Part shown: piece after piece, positions 49,334 to 60,917 of the stretch | How positions within the stretch are numbered: position 1 is the first letter of the stretch | Layout of the letters: each line of letters starts with the position of its first letter | Assembly: GCF_003609835.1 (NCBI RefSeq) | Contig: NZ_AP017898.1 | Span: 2,356,001-2,420,000, forward strand | Reading direction: 5' to 3' | Length of the DNA: 64,000 nucleotides | Source of the DNA: Sphingopyxis sp. FD7 | GTDB taxonomy: Bacteria > Pseudomonadota > Alphaproteobacteria > Sphingomonadales > Sphingomonadaceae | Program-made: the position numbers and the translations under genes | Notes under the pieces: generated by a model | What the model saw: only the letters and a program-made list of their open reading frames with translations | The model's database searches: none | Told to the model about the DNA's origin: nothing

Positions 49334-50035
49334 TCAGCGGCAATAGCCGTTGCCGCTCATGTCGAAGTGGAAATGATCGTGATGGGCGGCGTTATAATCG
49401 GGGCCAAGCACGGTGCCGAAGCGGCGACACGCCGATTTGTGAAGCGCGCGAAGGAAATCCTGTGACGCCACGTCGCCCCTCCATCCGCCGCTGAGCAGGA
49501 CGCGGCGCCCGTCGGCGAGCACGAAGCCCGACACGTCGATGGCGTTGGAATAGGCGTGCTGCGACAAGCGGCCCGACCGGCCGCCATAGATGTTGCGGCA
49601 GCTGTATGTTCCAAAGGTTTCGATCTTCACCACCTCGGTACCGAAATAGCGGCGCGCGGCGGGCTTCACGGCATATTGCGCCCAGGCCGCAAAATTGCGC
49701 GCGAGCGGACAGGTCATCGGCCCCAGGCCCGATACCGGAACGCCGACATCGAGAAGCTTCACCGAATCGATCGACGAACAGCCACCGCCATGGTCCTGAT
49801 CGGGAAGCGGCGTGAAACGCACGCCGGCCTGTTTGAGATCGAACGCGCATTGCTGCGCCTCGGCGCTGGTGAAGGAAGGGGCGGCGGCGGCTTGCGGCCG
49901 CGCCGGTTTGGCGGCCGTGGTCCGGTTTCCACTCCCCTTTTTCATCACGTCGGGCGCACCGAAACAGGCCGACAGGGTCAGCGCGGCGGCGGCGGCGATG
50001 AGCGTCCGGGGCTTCAGAAGCGGCGCGAAGAACAT
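49334..50035 (-). CDS. Extensin-like (D-Ala-D-Ala carboxypeptidase-like) lipoprotein
   Basis: The product has 233 residues. A lipobox 'ALTLSAC' (C24) follows a hydrophobic N terminus, and a Lys/Ala/Pro linker leads to an extensin-like C-terminal domain. 'LSQHAYSNAIDVSGF' and 'AAHHDHFHFDMS' look like the metal-binding histidine/aspartate sets of LAS-type (M15-like) peptidases, and four or more cysteines probably form disulfides. A role in peptidoglycan trimming in the periplasm is inferred from the fold. ATG 50035 is preferred over a TTG three codons earlier. Confidence 0.88.
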   Translation of the reverse strand: MFFAPLLKPRTLIAAAAALTLSACFGAPDVMKKGSGNRTTAAKPARPQAAAAPSFTSAEAQQCAFDLKQAGVRFTPLPDQDHGGGCSSIDSVKLLDVGVPVSGLGPMTCPLARNFAAWAQYAVKPAARRYFGTEVVKIETFGTYSCRNIYGGRSGRLSQHAYSNAIDVSGFVLADGRRVLLSGGWRGDVASQDFLRALHKSACRRFGTVLGPDYNAAHHDHFHFDMSGNGYCR

Positions 50036-50206
50036 GGGTGTCAAAATACCGACGAAATGGTGAACAAGCGGTATACCTTCGCGCCAATCGTCGGAAAAAT
50101 TCGCGCGAGGGGCGCAATTTATTTGACAGGCGGCGCGCGCAGCCTAAACGCGGCGCCGGGCCACGCGGTCCCAACGCCGCGCGCGCTCTCTGCAAGGAGA
50201 GACTGA

Positions 50207-51331
50207 ATGAGTGAAGTGACGACGCCTGAGGTGCGCCCTCAGCGCCCCTATTTTTCTTCCGGACCCTGCGCCAAGCCGCCGGTCTGGTCCCCCGACAAAC
50301 TCGCTACCGAATCGCTCGGCCGTTCGCATCGCGCGAAGATCGGCAAGACGCGCCTCGCTTATTGCATCGACCTGATGCGCGAGATGCTGCAGCTTCCCGA
50401 CACGCACCGCATCGGCATCGTACCGGGCAGCGACACCGGCGCCTTTGAAATGGCGATGTGGACGATGCTGGGCGCGCGGCCGGTTACCGCCCTTGCGTGG
50501 GAAAGCTTTGGCGAGGGCTGGGTTACCGATGCGGCGAAGCAGCTGAAGCTCGATCCCACGATAATCCGCGCCGATTACGGCCAGCTTCCCGACCTTGGCC
50601 AGGTCGACTGGTCGAACGACGTGCTTTTCACCTGGAACGGCACGACCAGCGGCGTGCGCGTTCCGAACGGCGACTGGATCGCCGCCGATCGCGAGGGGCT
50701 GAGCTTTGCCGACGCGACCAGCGCGGTATTCGCTTACGACCTGCCGTGGGACAAGATCGACGTCGCGACCTTCAGCTGGCAGAAAGTGCTCGGCGGCGAA
50801 GGCGGGCATGGCGTGCTGATCCTCGGCCCGCGCGCGGTCGAACGGCTCGAAAGCCATACGCCCGCCTGGCCGCTCCCCAAGGTTTTCCGCCTGATGTCGA
50901 AGGGCGCGCTCGCCGAGGGCGTGTTCAAGGGCGAGACGATCAACACCCCGTCGATGCTCGCGGTCGAGGATGCGATTTTCGCGCTCGAATGGGCGAGGTC
51001 GCTGGGCGGTCTCGACGGCCTGAAAGCGCGCAGCGACGCCAATGCCGCCGCGCTCGACAAGATCGTCGCGGAACGCGACTGGCTGAGCCACCTTGCCGCC
51101 GATCCCGCCAGCCGCTCGAAAACCTCGGTCTGCCTGTCGGTCGCGGGCGCCAATGCCGACTTCATCAAGAGCTTCGCCGGGCTGCTCGAAAAGCAGGGCG
51201 CGGCCTATGATATCGCCGGCTATCGCGATGCGCCTCCGGGGCTTCGCATCTGGTGCGGCGCGACCGTCGATACCGCCGATATCGAAGCGCTCGGCCCGTG
51301 GCTCGACTGGGCCTACGCCAGCCTCAAATAA
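50207..51331 (+). CDS. serC: Phosphoserine aminotransferase
   Basis: The product has 374 residues. It belongs to the alphaproteobacterial-type PSAT: 'YFSSGPCAKPP', 'GIVPGSDTGAFEMAMWTMLGARP' and 'ATFSWQKVLGGEGGHG' with the PLP lysine in 'SWQKVLGG'. It converts 3-phosphohydroxypyruvate to phosphoserine with glutamate as amino donor. AAGGAGAG precedes the start. It lies just before serA, separated by a family C palindrome. Confidence 0.96.
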   Translation: MSEVTTPEVRPQRPYFSSGPCAKPPVWSPDKLATESLGRSHRAKIGKTRLAYCIDLMREMLQLPDTHRIGIVPGSDTGAFEMAMWTMLGARPVTALAWESFGEGWVTDAAKQLKLDPTIIRADYGQLPDLGQVDWSNDVLFTWNGTTSGVRVPNGDWIAADREGLSFADATSAVFAYDLPWDKIDVATFSWQKVLGGEGGHGVLILGPRAVERLESHTPAWPLPKVFRLMSKGALAEGVFKGETINTPSMLAVEDAIFALEWARSLGGLDGLKARSDANAAALDKIVAERDWLSHLAADPASRSKTSVCLSVAGANADFIKSFAGLLEKQGAAYDIAGYRDAPPGLRIWCGATVDTADIEALGPWLDWAYASLK

Positions 51332-51334
51332 TTC

Positions 51335-51420
51335 GTGTGTCCCCGCGAAGGCGGGGACCATCACCTGCCGTTTCGTACCGCGACACCGGGAGCCGGGCTC
51401 CCGCCTTCGCGGGAGCACAC
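51335..51420. repeat. Dispersed palindromic repeat, family C variant
   Basis: 'gtgtccccgcgaaggcgggga' at the left and 'cccgccttcgcgggagcacac' at the right are each hairpins and can pair with each other. It fills the serC-serA gap within what should be one transcript. Confidence 0.8.
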
Positions 51421-51435
51421 AGAAGGTTTGAATCC

Positions 51436-53022
51436 ATGACCCAACCCAAAGTCCTCATCAGCGACAAGATGGACCCCAAGGCCGCCCAAATCTTCAAGGA
51501 GCGCGGCATCGACGTTCACGTCATCACCGGCAAGACCAGCGACGAACTGATCGCGATGATCGGCGACTATGACGGCCTCGCCATCCGCTCGGCCACCAAA
51601 GTCACCGCCGACGTTCTCGCCGCCGCGACCAGGTTGAAGGTCGTCGGCCGCGCCGGGATCGGCGTCGACAATATCGACATAGCGGCGGCGTCGAAAAAGG
51701 GCGTCGTCGTGATGAATACCCCGTTCGGCAATTCGATCACCACCGCCGAACATGCGATCGCGATGATGTTCGCGCTCGCGCGCCAGATCCCCGAGGCGAA
51801 TGCCGGAACGCAGGCGGGCAAATGGCCGAAGAACGACTTCATGGGGGTCGAGCTGACGTCGAAGACGCTTGGCCTGATCGGCTGCGGCAACATCGGCAGC
51901 ATCGTGGCCGAACGCGCGCTGGGCCTCAAGATGAAGGTCGTCGCCTTCGACCCCTTCCTCACCCCCGAGCGCGCGATCGAACTCGGCGTCGAAAAGGCCG
52001 ATCTCGAAACCTTGCTCGCGCGCGCCGATTTCATCACGCTGCACACGCCGCTGACCGACCAGACGCGGGGCGTCCTGTCGCGCGAAAATCTCGCCAGGAC
52101 CAAGAAGGGCGTGCGGATCATCAACTGCGCGCGCGGCGGGCTGATCGACGAGGAAGCGCTGAAGGATGCGCTCGACAGCGGCCATGTCGCGGGCGCGGCG
52201 CTCGACGTGTTCGCGGTCGAGCCGCCGCCCGCCGATCATCCGCTGTTCAGCGCGCCGAACTTCATCTGCACGCCCCATCTGGGCGCGTCGACCGACGAGG
52301 CGCAGGTCAATGTCGCGATCCAGGTGGCTGAGCAGATCAGCGATTATCTGCTGACCGGCGGCATCACCAACGCGCTCAACGTGCCCAGCCTGTCGGCCGA
52401 GGAAGCGCCGAAGCTGCGCCCCTATATGAGCCTTGCCGAAAAGCTCGGCAGTCTTGTCGGCCAGCTTGCGCACGATAATCTCACCCATATTTCGGTCGAG
52501 GTCGAGGGCGCGGCGGCCGAGCTCAACCTGAAGCCGATCGTCGCGGCGGTGCTCACCGGGCTGATGCGCCGCTATTCGGACAGCGTGAACATGGTCAACG
52601 CGCCGCACCTCGCGCGCGAACGCGGGCTCGATGTGCGCGAGGTGCGCCACGACCGCGAGGGCGATTATCACACGCTCGTCCGCGTCACCGTCGCGACCGA
52701 AGCGGGCGACCGTTCGGTCGCGGGCACGCTGTTCGGCAACAATGAACCGCGCCTGGTCGAAATGTTCGGCATCAAGGTCGAGGCCGACCTCGACGGCGAC
52801 ATGCTCTATATCGTCAACGAAGATGCGCCGGGTTTTATCGGCCGCATCGGCAGCACGCTGGGCGACGCCGGGCTGAACATCGGCACCTTCCACCTCGGCC
52901 GCCGCGAGGCGGGGGGAGAGGCGATCCTGCTGCTCTCGATCGACTCGCCGATGCCCGAGCCGCTGCTGTGGCAGATCTGCCAGCTTCCCGGCGTGAAGAC
53001 GGTGAAGGGGTTGAAGTTCTGA
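51436..53022 (+). CDS. serA: D-3-phosphoglycerate dehydrogenase, long form
   Basis: The product has 528 residues, the long three-domain type. 'KTLGLIGCGNIGSIVAERA' binds NAD, 'INCARGGLIDEEAL' has the catalytic arginine region, and 'CTPHLGASTDEAQVNVA' the catalytic histidine. An intervening domain (about 320-450) and a C-terminal ACT domain ('YIVNEDAPGFIGRIGSTLGDAGLNIGTFHLGR') follow, suggesting serine feedback or substrate control. It commits 3-phosphoglycerate to serine synthesis. The start is ATG 51436. Confidence 0.97.
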   Translation: MTQPKVLISDKMDPKAAQIFKERGIDVHVITGKTSDELIAMIGDYDGLAIRSATKVTADVLAAATRLKVVGRAGIGVDNIDIAAASKKGVVVMNTPFGNSITTAEHAIAMMFALARQIPEANAGTQAGKWPKNDFMGVELTSKTLGLIGCGNIGSIVAERALGLKMKVVAFDPFLTPERAIELGVEKADLETLLARADFITLHTPLTDQTRGVLSRENLARTKKGVRIINCARGGLIDEEALKDALDSGHVAGAALDVFAVEPPPADHPLFSAPNFICTPHLGASTDEAQVNVAIQVAEQISDYLLTGGITNALNVPSLSAEEAPKLRPYMSLAEKLGSLVGQLAHDNLTHISVEVEGAAAELNLKPIVAAVLTGLMRRYSDSVNMVNAPHLARERGLDVREVRHDREGDYHTLVRVTVATEAGDRSVAGTLFGNNEPRLVEMFGIKVEADLDGDMLYIVNEDAPGFIGRIGSTLGDAGLNIGTFHLGRREAGGEAILLLSIDSPMPEPLLWQICQLPGVKTVKGLKF

Positions 53023-53033
53023 CCAACCAAACG

Positions 53034-53058
53034 CCCTCCCCATCAGGGGAGGGGCTTT
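53034..53058 (+). terminator. Terminator-like hairpin after serA
   Basis: CCCTCCCC-atca-GGGGAGGG (53034-53053) forms an 8-bp stem followed by gcTTTC. It resembles a family D half element and begins 11 bp after the serA stop. The short T-run makes full termination uncertain; hisZ follows 34 bp later. Confidence 0.5.
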
Positions 53059-53091
53059 CACAAGCCCGCACCAAGGGCTAGAGGAGCCCCC

Positions 53092-54204
53092 ATGACCAAG
53101 GCCCCCGCCCTGCTGCCCGAAGGCCTCCGGGACCGCCTGCCCGCGCAGGCCGAGGCGGCATCGCGCGTCACGCGGGCGCTGGTCGATGCGATGCGCGCGC
53201 ACGGCTATGGCCGCGTGTCGCCGCCGCTCGCCGAGTTTCGCGAGACGCTGGGCAGCGACGACGACCGATCCGGCCGCGATCTCCTCCGCTTCACCGATCC
53301 GGTGTCGCAGCGCACGCTGGCGCTGCGCCCCGACATCACGCGGCAGGTCGGGCGGATCGCGACCTCGCTCCTCGCCGCATCGCCGCGCCCGCTGCGCCTC
53401 TGCTACGCCGGCCAAGTGGTGAAACTGCGCGCCAGCCAGCTCCGCCCCGCGCGCGAGATGCTGCAGGTCGGCGCCGAGCTGATCGGCAGCGACAGCGTCG
53501 CCGCGGCACGCGAGATCGTGATGGTCGCGATCGACGCACTCGAAGCCGCCGGCATCGGCCCCGTCACCATCGACTTCACCCTGCCCGACGTCGTCGACCT
53601 GCTTTCGAGCGGCCCGCTGCCGGTTGCGGCCGATCTTCAGCAGCTTCGCGACGAACTCGACGCCAAGGACGCCGGCGCGCTCGCGCACCTCGGCGCCGAG
53701 GCCTATCTGCCGCTGCTTCGCGCAACCGGGCCATTCGATCGGGCGATCGCCGACCTGCGCGCCTTCGATACCAGCGGCGTGCTCGGCGCGCGCATCGACG
53801 CATTGGAAGCCATCGCCGCGCCGATCCGCGACCGCGTGACGCTGACGCTCGATCCGACCGAGCGCCACGGTTTCGCCTATCAAAGCTGGTTCGGTTTCCA
53901 GATATTCGTCCCCGGACAGGGCGACGCGGTCGGCCGCGGCGGCGCCTATGCCATCCCCGTCGGCGAGGCGGAGGAGGCGGCGGTCGGTTTTTCGCTCTAT
54001 CCCGATCCGCTGATCGACGCCGGGCTGGGCGCCGAAGACATGGGCGAGCGCCGCATCTTCCTGCCGCTCGGTCACGACGCGGCGGTCGCGGCAAGCCTGC
54101 GCGCCGACGGCTGGCGCACCGTCGCGGCGCTCACCGACGCCGATGATCCCGCGCGGCTCGGATGCGGATGGCGGCTGAGTCCCGACGGGCCGGCCGAAGC
54201 CTAA
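53092..54204 (+). CDS. hisZ: ATP phosphoribosyltransferase regulatory subunit
   Basis: The product has 370 residues. It is a class II aminoacyl-tRNA synthetase-like fold related to HisRS: 'LLPEGLRDRLPAQAEAASRVTRALVDAMRAHGYGRVSPP', 'LRPDITRQVGRIATSLL' and 'REMLQVGAELIGSDS' are typical, while the HisRS anticodon-binding domain and tRNA motifs are lacking. HisZ forms a hetero-octamer with short-form HisG in the first step of histidine synthesis. hisG is not in the window. It overlaps the convergent DOPA-dioxygenase-like gene by 4 bp. Confidence 0.9.
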   Translation: MTKAPALLPEGLRDRLPAQAEAASRVTRALVDAMRAHGYGRVSPPLAEFRETLGSDDDRSGRDLLRFTDPVSQRTLALRPDITRQVGRIATSLLAASPRPLRLCYAGQVVKLRASQLRPAREMLQVGAELIGSDSVAAAREIVMVAIDALEAAGIGPVTIDFTLPDVVDLLSSGPLPVAADLQQLRDELDAKDAGALAHLGAEAYLPLLRATGPFDRAIADLRAFDTSGVLGARIDALEAIAAPIRDRVTLTLDPTERHGFAYQSWFGFQIFVPGQGDAVGRGGAYAIPVGEAEEAAVGFSLYPDPLIDAGLGAEDMGERRIFLPLGHDAAVAASLRADGWRTVAALTDADDPARLGCGWRLSPDGPAEA

Positions 54205-54578
54205 AAGTCCGACACGCCGAAGCGCGGGATCCCCCGATTCACTCCCGGTGGATCGAGCACGCTCACGTCGAGCTCGACCGGCGCGCCGATCCAGTGGGCA
54301 AGGCTCGTGTGATCGGCCAGATCGTCGTCGGTCAGCGGATGGACGAGCGCGCGCAGCCCCGTCGCCTCGATCGCCGCCACGACCGCATCGCGCGAGCGCG
54401 CGAGGAAATGCACCTCATATTGCGCGATCGGATGCGGCCCCGCGGCGCCATCGGCCATGGCTCCGACGAACAGGATCGCGGGATCGCGGCCGAACGCTTC
54501 ACGCAGCGCAGCGGCCGCGGGCCGCTCGGCGGGATCATAATAGATGTGGGCGTGATAGGGAGCGTCTGGGTCGGTCAT
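54201..54578 (-). CDS. DOPA 4,5-dioxygenase family protein
   Basis: The product has 125 residues. 'YHAHIYYDP' at the start and 'YEVHFLARSRDAVVAAIEATGLRALVHPLTDDDLADHTSLAHWIG' match the bacterial DOPA-dioxygenase-like family, with histidines suited to metal binding (the 'HAH' near the start and 'HP', 'DH' later). The bacterial members are poorly characterised; the real substrate is unknown. It lies 52 bp after rbfA on the same strand. Confidence 0.85.
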   Translation of the reverse strand: MTDPDAPYHAHIYYDPAERPAAAALREAFGRDPAILFVGAMADGAAGPHPIAQYEVHFLARSRDAVVAAIEATGLRALVHPLTDDDLADHTSLAHWIGAPVELDVSVLDPPGVNRGIPRFGVSDF

Positions 54579-54630
54579 CGGCGTCGTGCCTGCTTTCTCG
54601 AACCGATGCAAGCCGGAGCATGGGCGAAAG

Positions 54631-55032
54631 TCAATCGAGCTTGTCGCCGTGCAGGTCGCGCGCCACCTTCGGATCGCGCAGCAGCCGGTCGATATGACTC
54701 GCCTCGTCAAAGCTTTCGTCGGCCAGGAACTTCAGCTTCGCCGCATATTTCATCCGGATGCGGTGCGCGACCTCGCGCTGGAGATAGGCGGTGTTGGTGC
54801 GCAGCGCTTTCAGCACCGCCTCCTCATCCTTGCCGAGCAGCGGTTTCACGAACACCGTCGCGTGGCGGAGGTCCGGCGACATGCGCACTTCGGTCACGCT
54901 GACCGGATGCGTCGCGAGGATGTCGTCATGCACGTCGCCGCGCGCGAGGATTTCGCTCAGCACATGGCGTATCTGTTCGCCCACGCGCAGCACGCGGACG
55001 GAGGGGCCTTCGGATTGGTCCTTGTGACGCAT
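54631..55032 (-). CDS. rbfA: Ribosome-binding factor A
   Basis: The product has 133 residues. '[24 protein letters not shown]' and '[21 protein letters not shown]' are the KH-type RbfA core, followed by a helical end. RbfA binds the 30S subunit in late assembly and cold adaptation. It is last in the rimP-nusA-ylxR-infB-rbfA operon; truB, often next, is not here. A perfect 11-bp hairpin lies directly before its ribosome binding site. Confidence 0.95.
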   Translation of the reverse strand: MRHKDQSEGPSVRVLRVGEQIRHVLSEILARGDVHDDILATHPVSVTEVRMSPDLRHATVFVKPLLGKDEEAVLKALRTNTAYLQREVAHRIRMKYAAKLKFLADESFDEASHIDRLLRDPKVARDLHGDKLD

Positions 55033-55046
55033 GGCTCTTTATCCTC

Positions 55047-55074
55047 CTGCACCCTCGCGACAACGAGGGTGCAG
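55047..55074 (-). promoter_or_regulatory. Hairpin abutting the rbfA ribosome binding site
   Basis: On the minus strand CTGCACCCTCG and CGAGGGTGCAG form a perfect 11-bp stem with a 6-nt loop in the infB-rbfA gap, and the 3' arm runs straight into GGAGG of the rbfA leader. No T-run follows, so it is not an intrinsic terminator. It may tune rbfA translation or act as an RNA processing/stability site. Confidence 0.6.
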
Positions 55075-55084
55075 GGCTGGTTCG

Positions 55085-57616
<2,532 letters not shown>

Positions 57617-57633
57617 CGAAAACCATCATTCCT

Positions 57634-58392
57634 TCAAAACGCGCCCGAAACGGCGGAAGCCGCGGACGTATCCCCTGTTCCCGGCGCGCGGGAATCCGTA
57701 TCCGAAACGCGATTGGCCGCGTCCCTACTCCATCCGGTGAAAAACTGCCAGCGGCTCAAATGCGCCAGCACCCGGTCGGCGGCGCGGGCGTCGACAATCG
57801 CCAGATGCACCGCGTTCTCGCGCCCCAATGCCACAGATAGGGTGCCGCGGTCTACCGGCAAGACCAGTCCTTCGCGGCCCGATCCTTCCGCATCCTCGCC
57901 GACACGCCACGCCTGCGCCAGTTTCTTGCGGCCATCCTCGCCCGCATCATGTGCGTGGAGGAGCAGGCGAACCTGCCCGCGCCGCGCCGCCTGTTCGATC
58001 TTGTCATTGCCGCTGATGAGCATGCCCGCGCGCGATTCGAGACCCAGCCGGTCGAGCGTCGCGCGGGCGAGCTGGGCCTCGATCCGCGCGCCGAGATCGT
58101 CGGGGATCGCAAAGCCGCTCTCGTGCAACGCACGCGCAAGGCCGCTCCTGAGCTTGCCCCTGGCCTGCGCCGCCTCGAGCGTCGCCCGGTCGACGCCGAT
58201 CCATGCGCCGCGCCCCGGCGCCTTGCCGTGAACGTCGGGCGCGATGCCGCCATCGGGACCGAGCGCGAGGCGCACGAGTCGCTCCGCCGGAAACACCTCT
58301 CCGGTGACGACACAGCGCCGCTCGGGCACATGGTTGCCGCGCCCCTTTGCGCGGTCGGTTGGGCTCAGCTGATCATTGCGCGGGGTCCGCAT
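57634..58392 (-). CDS. YlxR/DUF448 protein fused to an L7Ae-like domain
   Basis: The product has 252 residues. Residues about 20-100 are a YlxR (DUF448) domain: 'PERRCVVTGEVFPAERLVRLAL' and 'DVHGKAPGRGAWIGVDRATLEAA'. The second half ('GMLISGNDKIEQAARRGQVRLLLHAHDAGEDG') resembles the ribosomal L7Ae-type RNA-binding fold, a fusion usual in alphaproteobacteria. It is an RNA-binding protein linked to transcription/translation. Its start overlaps the nusA end by 20 bp. Confidence 0.88.
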   Translation of the reverse strand: MRTPRNDQLSPTDRAKGRGNHVPERRCVVTGEVFPAERLVRLALGPDGGIAPDVHGKAPGRGAWIGVDRATLEAAQARGKLRSGLARALHESGFAIPDDLGARIEAQLARATLDRLGLESRAGMLISGNDKIEQAARRGQVRLLLHAHDAGEDGRKKLAQAWRVGEDAEGSGREGLVLPVDRGTLSVALGRENAVHLAIVDARAADRVLAHLSRWQFFTGWSRDAANRVSDTDSRAPGTGDTSAASAVSGAF

Positions 58393-60007
58393 CGGCGGCC
58401 TCCCCGGTTTGCGGCGCCGCCGCGGACCCGGCTTCCGGTTCGTCGTCGAACCAGTGCGCGCGAGCCGCCATGATGATCTCGTTGCCCTGCTCTTCGCTGA
58501 GGCCATAATCACCCAGCACGCCGCCCTTGTCCTCGGCGCGTTCACTGCGCGCCGGGCCGCGGCGGTTGTCGGTGCGCTTCTTCGCGATCAACTCGTCGGT
58601 CGCAAGGTCGGCGAGATCGTCGAGCGTCTTGATCCCGGCCTTGCCAAGCGTGACGAGCATCGCTTCGGTCAGGTGCGGAATCTCGGCGAGCGCATCCTCG
58701 ACACCAAGGGCGCGGCGCTCCTGTCTCGCGGCCTCTTCGCGGCGATCGAGCCCTTCGGCGGCACGGCTCTGCAACTCCTGCGCGAGCTCTTCATCGAAGC
58801 CCTCGATGCTCGCAAGCTCTTCGAGCGGGACATAAGCGACTTCCTCGAGCTCGCCGAAACCTTCGGCGACGAGGAGCTGCGCGAGCGTTTCGTCGACGTC
58901 GAGTTCTTCCTGGAACATCGTCGAGCGTTCGACGAATTCGCGCTGGCGCTTCTCGCTCGCATCAGCCTCGGTCATGATGTCGATCTGTTTGCCGGTAAGC
59001 TGGCTGGCCAGACGCACGTTCTGGCCGCGCCGACCGATCGCGAGGCTCAGCTGATCGTCGGGGACGACGACTTCGATGCGGCCATCATCCTCATCGATGA
59101 CGACGCGCTGCACCGTGGCGGGCTGAAGCGCGTTGACAACGAAGGTCGCCGTGTCTTCGGACCAGGGAATGATGTCGATCTTTTCGCCCTGCAATTCCTG
59201 GACGACCGCCTGCACGCGGCTGCCCTTCATGCCGACGCACGCACCGACCGGGTCGATGCTGCCGTCATAGCTGATGACGCCGATCTTCGCACGGCTGCCC
59301 GGATCGCGCGCGGCGGCCTTGATCTCGATGATGCCGTCATAGATTTCAGGCACTTCCTGCGCGAACAGCTTTTTCATGAAATCGGGGTGCGCGCGGCTCA
59401 GGAAGATCTGCGGCCCGCGCGTTTCGCTGCGCACCGACAGGATCAGCGCGCGGACGCGGTCGCCGACGCGCATCAGTTCGCGCGGGATCTGCTGGTCGCG
59501 GCGGATCACGCCCTCGGCGCGGCCGAGGTTGACGACGATATGGCCGAACTCGACCGATTTCACGACACCGGTGATGATCTCCCCGGCGCGGTCCTTGAAC
59601 TCTTCATACTGGCGCTGACGATCGGCTTCGCGGACCTTCTGGAAGATCACCTGCTTCGCCGACTGCGCGTCGATGCGGCCGAGGTCGACCGCGGGCAGCG
59701 GGTCGACGATGAAGTCGCCGATCTTCGCGTCCTTCTGCAGCTTCTGCGCGGCGGCGAGATCGACCTGCTTGAAATAATCCTCGACCGTCTCGACGACCTC
59801 GACGACACGCCACAGGCGCAGATCGCCGGTCTGCGGGTCGAGCTTGGCGCGAATGTCATTCTCGGCGCCATAGCGCGCGCGCGCGGCGCGCTGGATCGCT
59901 TCCTCGATCGCCTCGATGACGATGCCCTTGTCGATCATCTTCTCGCTGGCAACGGCATTGGCGATCGCGAGCAGCTCGGCCTTGTTGGCGGAAATGGCAG
60001 TGGCCAT
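58373..60007 (-). CDS. nusA: Transcription termination/antitermination factor NusA
   Basis: The product has 544 residues: an N-terminal RNA-polymerase-binding domain, an S1 domain (about 135-200), two KH domains with 'GACVGMKGSRVQAVVQELQGEKIDII' and 'LAIGRRGQNVRLASQLTG', then helix-hairpin-helix repeats ('LLVAEGFGELEEVAYV', 'LGKAGIKTLDDLADLATDEL') and an acidic end. It modulates pausing, termination and antitermination. Start and stop overlap both neighbours (rimP by 3 bp, ylxR by 20 bp), so the operon is tightly coupled. Confidence 0.98.
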   Translation of the reverse strand: MATAISANKAELLAIANAVASEKMIDKGIVIEAIEEAIQRAARARYGAENDIRAKLDPQTGDLRLWRVVEVVETVEDYFKQVDLAAAQKLQKDAKIGDFIVDPLPAVDLGRIDAQSAKQVIFQKVREADRQRQYEEFKDRAGEIITGVVKSVEFGHIVVNLGRAEGVIRRDQQIPRELMRVGDRVRALILSVRSETRGPQIFLSRAHPDFMKKLFAQEVPEIYDGIIEIKAAARDPGSRAKIGVISYDGSIDPVGACVGMKGSRVQAVVQELQGEKIDIIPWSEDTATFVVNALQPATVQRVVIDEDDGRIEVVVPDDQLSLAIGRRGQNVRLASQLTGKQIDIMTEADASEKRQREFVERSTMFQEELDVDETLAQLLVAEGFGELEEVAYVPLEELASIEGFDEELAQELQSRAAEGLDRREEAARQERRALGVEDALAEIPHLTEAMLVTLGKAGIKTLDDLADLATDELIAKKRTDNRRGPARSERAEDKGGVLGDYGLSEEQGNEIIMAARAHWFDDEPEAGSAAAPQTGEAADADPAQ

Positions 60008-60558
60008 CAGTCCTGTCCTTCTTCTTCCATTTCGTCCGCGCCCTCGGCCGAGAGCGGGACGGTTGCGGCAATCAATTTGTCGGTGAGGACCAGCTTTGCC
60101 GTGTCGATTGCCTCGAACGGCAGATGATGCTGCACCCCTTCCTTGTCCGAAATCGTGACGACATCGCCCTTAAGGTCGATGCCGACCAGGGTGCCGTTGA
60201 AACGCTGGCGCCCGTCCAGCTTCTCTTTCAGCGCAATCTTCGCCTCATGCCCCGCCCAGTCGGCGAAGTCGGCGCGCCGCGTCAGCGGCCGGTCGATGCC
60301 GGGCGACGAAACCTCCAGCCGATAGGCGGTCGGGATCGGATCCTTGCCCGCTTCCTCGAGCGCGTCGAGCCGGTCCGAAATGCGGCGCGACAGATCGGCG
60401 CAATCGTCGATCGTCAGCTGGCGCGTGTCGGGCCGCTCGGCCATCACCTGCAGGGTCGGATCGCTGTCGCCGCCAAAGAAGGCGACGCGCACGAGCGCGA
60501 GGCCCATCGCCTCGGCTTCGGGCGCGATGATCGCATGGAGGGCGTCGAAATCGACCAA
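60007..60558 (-). CDS. rimP: Ribosome maturation factor RimP
   Basis: The product has 183 residues. 'GLALVRVAFFGGDSDPTLQVMAERPD', 'SLDECADLSRRI'-type 'TIDDCADLSRRISDRLD' and 'YRLEVSSPGIDRPLTRRADFADWAGHEAKIAL' are diagnostic, and an acidic tail follows. RimP binds the 30S subunit early in assembly. It is first in the nusA-infB operon; the promoter should lie just above 60558. Confidence 0.96.
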   Translation of the reverse strand: MVDFDALHAIIAPEAEAMGLALVRVAFFGGDSDPTLQVMAERPDTRQLTIDDCADLSRRISDRLDALEEAGKDPIPTAYRLEVSSPGIDRPLTRRADFADWAGHEAKIALKEKLDGRQRFNGTLVGIDLKGDVVTISDKEGVQHHLPFEAIDTAKLVLTDKLIAATVPLSAEGADEMEEEGQD

Positions 60559-60917
60559 GTCATTATTCCAGTTCGGATGACCGGAAAGCCATGCAGCTAC
60601 AGCCGCCGCGGCCCGCGGCCCCGACGTCCCAACTGGCTAACCATGTCAAGAAGTGAGGCGCATATAGGCCGATGCGTCAACGTCGGCAAGAGGGAAAGCG
60701 GTTCCGCATCCGGCCTTGCCGCGCGGCAAAGGTCAGCAAAAGTCAGGGCAAGACAAGGAGAGGAAACAGGGCGGATATCGCGGGATGGTTAAGCCGCATT
60801 ATCCATCTTTTCCTTATATTACAGTCTATTATAACCTGTCAGATAGTTGAGCCCCTGTCATCCGGTCGGCTACCGACGGCCGCGGCCAACCGTTCGCGCC
60901 GCCGGAGAGACAGGATC
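60559..60917. other. Non-coding gap between rimP and the beta-helix lipoprotein gene
   Basis: These 359 bp hold no gene I can support. The stretch 60800-60850 is strikingly AT-rich for this genome ('cttatattacagtctattataacctgtc') and contains TATTAT about 85 bp before the lipoprotein start, so it probably carries that gene's promoter. The part near 60559-60660 should contain the rimP promoter on the other strand. No clear sigma-70 -35 box or operator was identified. Confidence 0.5.
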
